From Acanthaster planci (taxonomy: Eukaryota > Echinodermata > Asteroidea > Valvatida > Acanthasteridae), in assembly GCF_001949145.1 (NCBI RefSeq), contig NW_019091495.1, positions 261,553 to 325,552 on the forward strand: a stretch of DNA of 64,000 bases. The letters run 5' to 3'. The notes beneath the pieces are model-generated. The model ran no database searches and was not told where the DNA came from. It was given only the letters and a program-made list of their open reading frames with translations. This document shows, in pieces, positions 14,401 to 26,400 of the stretch. The stretch's first letter is position 1, and the number at the start of each line of letters is the position of its first letter. A program made the position numbers and the translations under genes.

Positions 14401-17400
14401 GGTCCTATCATAATAGTGGGCCCGAACCCAAGCATGGAAAATTCTTCTCTCCCCGTAATGCTCATACATGTACATGCACAAATTAGCCCTAACCTTCCCC
14501 AATCACACAGAATTAAACAGTAGTAAAGTATTTAATTCTGTGGGGATAGGTCTGGTAGGCCCATAATGGTTGGCTTTTGCATTGGGTTTGGCATACCTCA
14601 GAAAAACAAAGTCCAACAGCCTCTGTGCACGAACATGAGTGTTTAACTTTGTGTGAATGGGGAAGGTTAGGGTCAGCAACCCTTGAGGGTATGGGTTAAT
14701 GACACAAAGTAATTACCAACTTGCTGTATTTGCCCATTTTACTACATGTACATTGTCAGACTTGATGTGTTTATTTTTACTAGCCCTTTATGCAGGTGCC
14801 TTTTTTTTCAAGACAAGTGCAGGTACCGTACATGTACAATGTACATGCATACTGGTACACGTTTTTCCCCTTTCCACAAAATAGCTGTAACTAAAAGGGC
14901 TAAGCTGAAGCATGACTTGTTCTACAAAAATAGGGTATTCTGAAGCCAATTTCACAGAATATGGCGTAACTTTGAACCATGCGTAAGCTTGCACCACAAA
15001 TTTATGCCATAGCCACGCAGTATACTTTGTTCAATTTCATGAAAAGCTGTGCAATATAAGGTTAAATTTCTTTGATGAGGACAGAAATGGCTTTTACGAT
15101 GCCTGTTCCTTTCCAATATAACAAACATCAAACAGTTGCTGAATCACCTCCGTCCGCCATGTTGAAAAAGTTGTTGTCTTTTCTTCATCAGAACCAAACA
15201 GAGAATCTTGCAGTTCTCTCACAGCCAAACAAGCTTTTCACTACCTTCTACCTTCTAAGTTGCACATTTTTCATATTATAAGCCTTGTTAAGTTCAGCTA
15301 GTCAAATCGTTCATTTTTGCTTCATTTGGCACAACTTACCGGTACGCCACCTAAAATGACTACGTAAGTTACGCCATAATTTGTTGTGTAAGTCACAGGC
15401 TTACACAGTTCGTAAGTTTCCTGAAATTGCTCTTAATTTGTTGCACAACTTAGGCAATAAAATGTGGTGTTAGTGGAGTTACATGTTAATCATTGTGTGA
15501 AGGTTTGTGAAATTGGTTGCTGCCATCTTCAATACCAGAATGGCTAGTTGATGATGCATAGTGAATGCTCATTGAAGGCCCCTGAATCACGTAAAGGAGT
15601 ATTGCTGAGCTGATGACTAGATGATATTGTTGTCAGTGTTATTTGGCAGTAATGAAAGCAAATGTAGTTAGGCCCTATGAGTGCCCCAAAACACGGGTCC
15701 CTTGCCATGAAAGCACATTGATGCCCCAATCGTAGGGAGATGGTGTCATATGGAAGTGTATCCCTGACACCAAATTGAAAGGTTCCCTGTGGGATCGTTA
15801 CATAAATCTAGGGCTTCAAAATTGTGCATGGATGTGAAATCCTTGCAATTATCACCAGGATTGGTCATCGTGAATGTAAAACGTGCAATTTTTGCAAGGC
15901 TACATGTTGTGTGTATTGGAGTCTATTATGACTTAACGGTGTGCACACCTTACCATTGTTCAAAATATCAGCCATGAATATAGCGCAGGCCGCGACGAAT
16001 CACCTGTCCAATAGCCCGGGACAAACGAATTTTCATTCGGGCAAATAAAATTCTAACTAGGTGTGCCCGTTCGGGCAAGTCCAGAAAAGCTGATGCCTTT
16101 TCTGTCTTCACAAAATATCTTTCAATAACTTTTTCTCACGTTAAAATGCTTGTTTTTGTATGGTTTTCTACTTACATGTTTAATTTTTGGAAAGAAACTT
16201 CTGTTATTTTCACGAGATCTCATTCACATTCCGCTGTCGCAGTGGTGAAAACACAAGCCACAGCTCAATGCATTAAACGAAGCTGCTCTGGTTCCCGCCA
16301 CGCCACGCCCATGCAAAGAAATGTAGCAACCAGAACCAGTCTATACATGTACTGTACGTTCCAGTCGATTACCCTACATGGGCCATACATGCACGCAATC
16401 CTAAAGCCACAGGTCAAAAAAAATCTATGTTGCAAGAGGTTTTCTGTCAGTTCCTTCACAGAACTTGGTCTCTTATTTATGTATATATTTTCTGTGTTCA
16501 TGAGTTTAATTTGAGTTTGTTTTGCTCGTACTTGAAGCGAGCGTCTTTCAACAAATTTCCTGCCGCAGCACAAGGTTTTTCGCCCACTGGTCTGGATGCC
16601 TCGCGCGCGCTTTTGCATGTTACACATCGTTAGCCAGTTTGCCGTCGTGATTGCCTGAGTCACACCGTGTGAATTGCCCATAATTCTTGTGAATTTTCGC
16701 CTGTAGAAATTTTTACATAGATTAAGATAGGTGTTCATCACTTTTGAGATAATTTTGGAAGCTGCCGACCCCGTTCATGCCATTCAATCAGGACAAAAAA
16801 AATGATCCAGAAAACAAACAAATTACCAACCTACCGACCCTATTTTTAAAAGGCATGTAATTGGAAGCACAACTATGTTGGGGGGCCTAATAAAAGACTG
16901 CATGCATGCAGTAGGCCTACGTTAAATAACCACAGTAATCGTGGATTCCGAGAAATCTTGGGCAAGTGTTGATCTAATTTGGGCAAGCAATTTTATGGCA
17001 TGGCCTGCCCGATCGGGCATGCTCCAAAAAAAAAAAAAATTGTCACGGCCTGATACAGCGCTTATTAGTGATGGTGCTGTTGCCATCTGGTCCCATGCAC
17101 TTCTAACTACAGTGTTTTTGTATTGATGGGTGGGAGCATCTCTGAACTTGGGCCTTGTCCTCCGGAACCATGAATGCCAAAAACAAACTGGACTTTATTT
17201 TCCCTTTTAAAAAAATTGGGTCTCAAATGAGAAAAAAAATTAAGAAATAGTTTTCTTCACACTATTTCCAGTGATTGATATCTTGAATCTTCTGTTTATA
17301 AATCAGACACCTATACATTATAAAGCACCACACTGGACACTGGCAACAAAGCTGTTGCTAACCGGCAGTTAAAATCATGCTGCTGCCATGTTTAACCGTG

Positions 17401-20400
17401 ATTCCAATGAACAAAAACACCCAGGATAGTCAAAATCTAGAAGGCAGACAGGTGCATGGCTAAGGAAGCCTCCAACAGGCGAGTAATTTTTTTTTGTCGC
17501 TTAACTCGTTCATAATTGTTGGTGGAATCTTGCAAAGAAGTATGCACGTATGTGGCAGACAAATCACTGGTAGCCTGTGTGTACTGTACCAATGCATTTA
17601 TTTGGTATCAGGATTTGATTTTCAAATCTAGTGTTTGTGACAGGAATTACATGTACATCAAATGTGTCCTTTGTGAAGGCTTGGGCACTTGTACCTGTGT
17701 ACAGTACTTTTTGAGATTAAAAACTTGAAAAATAGGAGATCTCATTTCTTGAGGTGTCCCACAGGGATTCTACTTGCCAAAAAAGCAGTTTCTAGGGATT
17801 TTTAAGTTCTTTTTAATTCTGATTTTTTTCTTATTAGATTCAACATGTAGAGCAGGAATTGAAGACCAGGCCTCATCAGGTGTCGTTGTATTTTATGAAA
17901 TGGCTGGACAGATGTCCAAGTCACGTAACTGGAGCTTAATTTCACCCCACCCACATGAGATGCTTCAGCAGGCAAGCCAATTAACCTGATCCTTCCCATA
18001 CTGCATTTATTTGGTCACGAAATAGGCGCCTTTGACTCACAACCCCCCTCCGTCCCACTTACTGGCTCAACATGAAGTAGACATATTGTTAGCCTGAAGG
18101 TAGATTGTCGCTGACGTATATGCACATGGGCTTTGATGCGTGCATGTACGTAGGCATGACCAATTCCGTGTCACTTTAGTGGTGTTTATGTACATGTCGC
18201 TGCAACTAGTCTACGGTGTCGGGTTTCCGTTGCATTACACATGTACAACATTGTGTTGTTTCATGTTTGTTTTTTGGCAGTCGTGCAACGTAATGTCAGC
18301 ATTTCGTTGCATGAGCCCTGCAAAACAATATTGGTTAAAAATGATAGCATACTGCGCTGGGATTGTTTTTGTTCTCCGGGGTATTTTGTGTGCATTGTGG
18401 AAGCGGACATGTCAATGAAAGCACATAAATCATACCGGTGTTTATCTGGGACAAGAAATGAAGGGCTTATCAATTTGTAATAAAGAAAACCACAAAAAGC
18501 ATCAAACAAAAACTGGAATGAACCGGAAATGATATACATGTGATGCAATCAAATAGAGTGAAAGAGAAATGTACATGAAAAGATAATGCCAAACATTGTG
18601 TTCTCATGAAAAGATGAAGTCCCTCTCCTTTGTTAAGCTAGGTTTGTCGCCTCATGACAGGATGATGAACTGAACAAAGTGTATAGAGAACCGTATGTCT
18701 ACCCCTTATGTTACACTCACAGCTCTGAAAAAGGAATTGGCTGTGGTAAATAACATTGACTTTTGACATGTCAAAAATGAACAAACAAAATAAACAAGTT
18801 AATTTATTGGTACATGTACCTGTACAGTGATCCTGACATACACGTACATGTATGCACACACTGTTTGTAGCGTTCTCAAATTCCTGGGGGGGGAGCCCTG
18901 CATTGTAAATCAAGCACAGAGGATTGTTTGTCCGGTCATGGTCTGATTACCAGTATTGTCCTTTAATAGGGAGGACTTATGCACATTGGCAACTGTACAT
19001 ACATGTATCGCTCAGTGGTTCTGCTTTTAGTTGCCCTATGATTCACAGCCTCATCGTGGATTCAAGTCCAAGCGAAAGGAATTCTTAGATTCTTTTTTTT
19101 TTTTAATTTCCATGGAGGTTATTTACAAGATGTCATGTTTTCTCAAATGCAGATTTGTTATTTTGTACACCCACTGATAGTGTCAGTCGGGGGACACTGG
19201 AAGATGGTGTGTGTGTCTCACTCGCAGCAGTTGCTCCTGGCATTGTCGGCCACAACAGGGAGGATGCTGAAATGCATAGTTATGTTGTAACCCTGCCCCC
19301 TTCCCCCGACACCTCCTCCTTACATTTGGACCCTTCTTGAATTCTCTGCAGTCCTCCGCTGTGCAGGAACCCCATGGCACATTCTTTGTACATGTACGGG
19401 TTGTACTAGGATATTTCACTTACAAGGGGCATCAACCTCCTTTTAAAGAAGAAGTGGCTTGGCTCGGACTTCTCACTCCTGCAAAATCTTTAGATGGGTT
19501 TTGAAAGATTTGGGAAAGTTTTCATAGGGTCATTACAGTGTATGTCCTTTGTCCCAGTTGATGGACGACATAGATTTTTTTACATACTCACATATATGTT
19601 CCATGCATAAAATGTAAATTTAACTTGTATCATATTAAATACGCATGTGGCCGGGCGTACGTGTACTGTACTTATCATATACACATGTACCAGAAACTTT
19701 TAAGAAAGGAGTGTTGTCCTCATCTGAGTGGAATGATTTCATCTTTGAAATGTGCATTCACCTTGGAAAAAAATCCAAATTCATCATTGATCTAAGATTA
19801 CTGTGTCATACATTCACCTTGATGTGTGCCAATTTCCATTCACAGCGTTTGTTGCTTCCAAATGTATTCCATAATTTGTCATTTTTGCAATACAACGTAC
19901 CGGTGTACATGTAGATGTGAACGATCTCAATATTGAAAAATTACACCTTTTCTAAGGGGTTCTTGTTGGACTTCTGATTCCTACAGTGAACATGTACATG
20001 TGTGTGTTCTTTACATTATGTACCTGTACGTACAATGGCGTGATGTGTAAGAATGTAGACGGGACATTATCATATTGTTCACATACATTTACAATAGTAT
20101 GGTTATTAACAATAAATGAATGCCTGGAAACCGCCTTCCTGTGAAGGATCGTTACATATCAAGTGTACATGTATGTTGTAAGTACTGCACCTGTGCATCT
20201 TGCTGTGAAGGATCTTTACATATCATGTGTATATGTATGTTGTAAGTACTGCACCTGTGCATCGGATTGTTGTAATATACTCCTCATTAATTTATCCCAA
20301 TAAAACTGCACATTATTGGGTTTTACGTTACCGGTACATGGACTTCATTTTATTATGGATACGTGATTGTTGTAGACCTGACGTGCTTGTCACAACTTAA

Positions 20401-23400
20401 CCATGGCCTCCTTCCTCATACATGTACATGCATATGTAGTTCCTTGTCATAATGGTAATCATTTGTCTTTGAATTTGATTGTAAAATATTAAAGCCTTTA
20501 GAAAATGCATTTTACTTCAACCTTTCAGAATTTAGCACTTCAACCTTTCAGAATTTAGCCAGATTGCACCTGATTTTATGCTGAATCCGGTGGAGTAGGG
20601 CTGTATAGTGAGGATACCCAATTCCATTGTAATCAAATGCACACCCAAAGCAAAGCAAGACAGACGCCCCACGGGTGCCAAGGTCCAACAGTTCTTATTT
20701 GCCACTAAAGAGCTTCACCACTCAAAGTTTGCACAGGGGTCATTTATGAGTGGAGCGGTCAAACAAACATGAAACCCTCAAATACTTCAATCTATCGGCA
20801 TACATTTACATTCCCTTGATTGTGCTCGTGAACTTGGATATTGGCAGAATTGGCTACAATTTGCACTGATGTACCCTGACACTGTGATTTAAGTTCATGC
20901 AGGGTAGAGTGCCGCTTTTTTGTCAGCTTAGGTGCACCTGCATGACTCACATGTACATGTACAGGTATGTAGGTACATGTACGTGTGCACGTGTTGTACC
21001 TTTACATGAAATAGGTTGCTTTTGCATAGGGGCAACAGTCTGAAGATGTTCACACTTGATTCAACTTTCAAGCAGTGTGAAGTGTACGTAGATCCAGCAA
21101 TTACATGTGCATGATAAAACCAGGAAAACACCTGTTGATGTCCCAATTTTGACCAACCAACAGGCACGGATTACATGTATCTCTGTCTTCACTTATTCCA
21201 GAAAGCAGGTTGCATCCAGGTAATTGGAGTAGCTGGGAGGGTACATGTAGCAAGCCCCAAAAGAGGAAGCTTCCGTTCAGAACATTTTTAGATTGGAGTC
21301 AGTTATTTTCTGTCATTTTTCTTAATGCAGTCAACAACCTTGTAACCACATTTCTTACTGAGATGCTAGACATTGGAAGCTGCACACAGTTACATTTTGT
21401 GTACATTAACCTACAGTAGTAACCTGTTGAAGTAAAAAAGAGAGAACCTGTAACATAAATAGAATCCCAAAATCCAAAGGAAAGTAACGTGGAAAGTGCA
21501 TTCACATAGCTACATGGACTTACACGAGTCTAAGGTGTACCTAAAATACACATGTATACACGTACATGTACCCTACGCATCACATACACATGTATGCAGT
21601 CCTTCATTTTATGAAAATCCAGGAGAGCCATAAATCGCTCTCCTCAAATCTCTCAGGGGAGCAAATCGCTCTCCTTAAAATAAACCAATTAACAGACGTG
21701 CAAAATGAGGTCAAACGATGGTTTGTACCCTGGAGTCTATTGTTTCCACTTTCTCTGATGATTTATAATGTTCTTGGGGCAATTTTTAAAAATAATGTAG
21801 TTTTAAGTTCAGTTAGAAACGGGTTTATGACACATATTTGACGTAGATCATCTCAGTGCTTGTTTTCTTTTATTTAAACCAGAATTTTTGTACTTACCGG
21901 TACAAATTAAAAATTTAGGTCTGACTGGCGTTATCCACCTACAGTTCAACACAATTCAACAGTTGTAGTTTAATTTAAAGAAGTACATGTAAGTACACCT
22001 TTTTCATCCTGATTTGAGTATTTCTTTCCAAAAAAAACTGAAGGGGATTTGAAAGTTTAAAGTGCACTTCAGCTTTGTTCAATTGATGCAGACTGTAACA
22101 AATGAAATCCACCTCAATTGAAGAGGGAAAACGTCAAACCAACGCGCATGCACACAATGTGCGAATGTGACGGTGTTAATGTAGGATTATGGTGCGACAT
22201 GTCGGGGGTTTCCTGCATGAATTCAGTGGGCTCACGCGCTGTGTGTGTGCACGGAGCAATGTTCTTTCATGACGACCAAAGCTTATGGCCCACCACTTTC
22301 TGCTTAAGCGCCCCATAAAGAAGATCAATATTGATTGGCTCTTTTTTTGAAAATTTTTGAAAATTTTTTCCCGACCAATTAAAATTCATAACAAATTGAA
22401 CCATGTACAGCAAAACTGTGCTCAACATACTCGCACATGCAAGCATATGTACAGTGTGCATGCTATACGTGCGTGCAGGGCTGGCTGGCCGGTCCGAAAG
22501 CAGGCCGCACTCGCGACGCAATGATCGTATTAGTACAAAAATCATGGGCCGATGTATGAAAGTCGTGGTGGGATAAACATGAAACCGCAAGTTACACACC
22601 AATCACAGTCCTTTCTTGCTGATGTTATCCACTGTTTTTGTCATATCTTTTGTCATTTGTAAAGTGACCTTGGCTTTTTTTAGGAGTGTGATTTTTTACT
22701 TTCCTTTAGGAGTGTTGAGGAGCACTGCAGGAGCACCTGCGCAATGGCACTCCTTAAATATGAAGGACTGTTTATGAGTAAATGCGAAATATATATATAC
22801 ATGTAGGTACATGCACATGTATTAGCATTTCATTATTACATTATTTTAAAATTTCCCGACAGTAACTTTTGAATGCTTTTTTTTGGGGGGGGAGTAAAAC
22901 ACTGCAAAGTTGGTTATGGCTGGGTGATTGGTTCCATAATTGGGAGCTGTTTTCTACCTATAAGTTGAAACACCATTTGCTGGTTTCTGAAGTACATGTA
23001 CAAACATGTGGCGCATGTACCTTGGTCCGAGATACACGGCCCTAAAGTCTGTCATAATTGGCTCGGAATTGTAAGCATCAGGCCTCAATATTAAGCTTTT
23101 TTTTTCCCCCACGAGCCCACATGATTGTTCACAAGCACACTGGACACTGTTCGGCAAAACTTATTTTTTAACTAGCTTTTTTCAACTATTTAGCTGTTAC
23201 TGTGGAGTCATGCTGTCAATTTTAAACCTTAAAAGTGGAAGAGGATTCAAACTGCTACAGTTGAGGATAAACAACTTCAATTAAAATTCATAACATTTAC
23301 AGCCTTTGTTTCATTCATGACACATTAAATGACAGTTTCAAACATGTACGCAAGTGTTACTTCACTAGCTTGCAAGGCAAGTTTAAGAATGCATTTGACT

Positions 23401-26400
23401 AGCCAGTGGCAGTTTTTACTAGGTTTATACACCAGTCTAGTGTTGAGGTTGAGGCCTGGTCGGCATATAAATCAACATTCTCCTGTTGATATCCTGCACA
23501 TTCATTGAACTGTATTTTCCTCTAATTACTCTTACGTTGATCTTGAAAAATTCAACTGAATTCCTGTTACTCAACTGTTGAAGGCTTTATGCACCTCGCC
23601 GGTTTGCCTTTTGTTTTCAAGTATGTGGCGATTACAGGGTTCAGTTGAAAAGTACATTATTGTACCATATTTAACCATGCACGTACATGATTAATAGGTG
23701 AAGTGAACTGTTAACCCTGACCGTCAGGAATCCTCCGATTTCATTATAATTTTTCACACGCTGAAGGGATAAGGGTTAATGTTTCTTGCCAGCACAGATG
23801 TGTGTGCATATGCACACACATGTACATGTACACAGACATCGAGTATGTACCGTGTTTCTGAATGAGTCTAGTTGAATGTACATGTACAGCGTTTTAGTGA
23901 TTCATGGCTGTTATATGTACATGCACAGTACACTTACATGGAAAGAGATTTAGACTATGCATGCATGATGTCATGTCGGGTTTCCCTGCCTAGTGCGCTG
24001 CCTTCCACACAGACTTTGACATGGAAGCCATCAGGGCTAATTACGGCAGGGGCTCCCCACATACCTGTAATTCACAAGGCAGTGATTCATGTGTCGGAAC
24101 ACTACTACAGACATTCCATATACTGGTGGCATAATGTAGACAGGTAGTGCGCTAAGCAGCACAGTTCTTGTACCAGTACTTTTCATGACAATATAAATAA
24201 TACATATTTGGTGAAGACAAGGGCTGTCTACATTAGAACTGAGTCTATTCAGATTTTTTTGTTAAATTGATTTATATATTTTTCAATAACCTAGTTTCAG
24301 CTTTGGTGCTTTATCCTCCATATTTCTGTACACGTACCCTCATTTTTAAAGACTCTCGAGTGTCATATTTATAAAGGGAATGTGTAACATGTACATCCAG
24401 TGTGAATCTTACGGTTTTGTTTGCACATATTTCGAACTTGCCTTTCTGCATGTGAATACATTTAGGCCTAAAAAAAAACACTTTTTGTGTCAAATTAGTT
24501 TTCACTTGTACTGGTACTTGCTTATAAATTAGAACCAATTTCCTGTCAGATGTTATTATATTTACATGTAAGGTTTAGAGACTATTTGTTTTCCTCATGG
24601 TAGACGTGGAAGTCAACTGGTGCTTGACATTTCTTCCCTTTGTACTGTTCCAGAAATGGTGGATTACATGAAGAAGGTGGCAGAGCTGAGTGAAGAACTG
24701 AGCGTTGAGGAGAGGAACCTGCTGTCGGTGGCCTACAAAAACAAGATTGGCGCCAGGAGAGCATCTTGGAGGATAGCAAGTAGCCTGGAGCTGTCGGAGG
24801 AGAAGAAAGACCCCAACTCAACCAAACTTACTCTGATGAAGGAGTACAGAGAAGAGGTATCAGACCAGACATTACTTGCCAACCCACATTGTCTTTCCCC
24901 CATGAATGCTCGGTTCAAGCTTTTTCAGTCTTGTGCCTGGGAAAGTTTTCCTAAGGTTTCACACCACAAGGTCTGGTGTCAAGGATATCGTGGGCTATGC
25001 AGATGTTTTCTTGTTGGTTCTGTGGTCAGACTGCCTGCACACGCTTGGACGTAATCACAGCCAAGTACATGTATGTGTATATCTGTATATCTGAAGAAGC
25101 ACCCCCTTATCAGTTGAAAAAGAGCCAAGCTGGTCGGGAGTGTTCAATTTGTTGTTAGCAATGCGACCGTGATGCATGCATTTCCTTGTCGTTACCAGCA
25201 AAGTTCAGTTCCAAGCAAAGGAGCCTCCGTTGTTAAAAAAATAGCACCCTTTCTTGGTCCGGCCCGAGGCCCATAGACAGAGTTGTAATATGAGGACATG
25301 TTGATGTCTGTGATGCCATTTGGTTTCCCAAATGGTGACTGTTGTGCATGTGAACTATAAATCTGTCGGAAAATGGCAGTAAATAACAGTACTTTGAGGT
25401 GACATGACGCATGACAGATAAAACAAGGATGATTGATCTTTTCTTGAATAAACATGCACGCAGACTTTGGAACCAAAATGGCCTCTAATAAAGTGTTGTG
25501 GCTCACTACACATGGCTCTGAAATGTGACAACAGAAAGATTTGGCCAACATTTCAATGTTATTGTCCAGCGCTAATGCAAAGATTTTTGAGGGGTAGTTA
25601 ATTGTCAGATGAAGAACTTGTAGAAAAACAAGTATGCACATATGTGGCATCGGCTTTAAAGACTGTGTTGCTACTACTAGGTAACAAAAGCGCCCTCTAA
25701 CCTGCTGCACAATTTTAATGTTTGCAGCTAATGCTAGCGTGTACATGTACAAAGGACTTACTCCCATCTTGCTCAAACAAAGGGATCTATACGCACTGTG
25801 ATCAAACATAACTGATGTATACCACTTCTTTGCACAGTTGGCCCGAACATGGGCAAAATGGTTCCGGAAGTTTTTAAAGTTGAGCTCAAAAAAAGTGGCA
25901 GAAACCAATCAGTTGCCCAAACCTTTTGACGTTAAGCATTAATTACAAAGAATGTTTTTTGGATTCGGCATAGTTAAGGTCAGTCAGTTTCCCTCTCTTG
26001 TGCTGTTCCCAACGCTGGCAGTTCTGTTTTGTTTGTCCATCCAGATTGAGAAAGAGCTTTCAGATGTATGCACAGATGTCCTGCTTGTGATCGACAAATA
26101 TCTCATTCCATCAGCCAGCAATTCTGGTGACGAGCCACAGGTTTTCTATTACAAAATGTAAGAATTTGGTGTTATACAGGGAAGATTAGTTCCTTTGAAA
26201 AACACTTGCAGTTTTGTTTGAAGGACACATTAACCTTTGATTGCCACAACAGAGGTTTGTTTGACCTTTTTTTTTTTTTTGGTAAAATTAAAGTGCATTC
26301 CCTAGTCGTTTCTGAAGCAGTGAAGTGCAGTGACCAAAGGAGCGGTTAGGAGCCTCTGTTATTGAGAAAATTACGGCCTCTTTTGGTTTAGCTTGGGGCT

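Larger units (their letters stand above)
5478..24653 (+). other. YWHAE intron 1 (19.2 kb)
   Basis: This intron runs from donor GTAAAA (5478) to acceptor TTCCAG (24653). It contains no convincing coding sequence on either strand. It is crowded with the palindromic words TACATGTA and GTACATGTAC. It also holds a foldback MITE (9413-9652), a possible hAT-type end pair (6984-7871), a weak inverted-repeat element (14946-15516), a 1.07-kb hAT-like element (15986-17052), a SINE remnant (19010-19069), and tandem duplications near 20141 and 20514. Long first introns often hold enhancers, but none can be identified by eye. Confidence 0.9.

Noticed and set aside
16265-16741. 158-codon minus-strand open frame
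   Set aside because: It lies inside the hAT-like element, shows no transposase motifs or coherent domain, and its composition follows the surrounding non-coding DNA.
20940-20990. Repeated ACATGTAC palindromes as a CRISPR-like or operator array
   Set aside because: Spacing is irregular, there are no spacers, and the word is spread across the whole intron of an animal gene.
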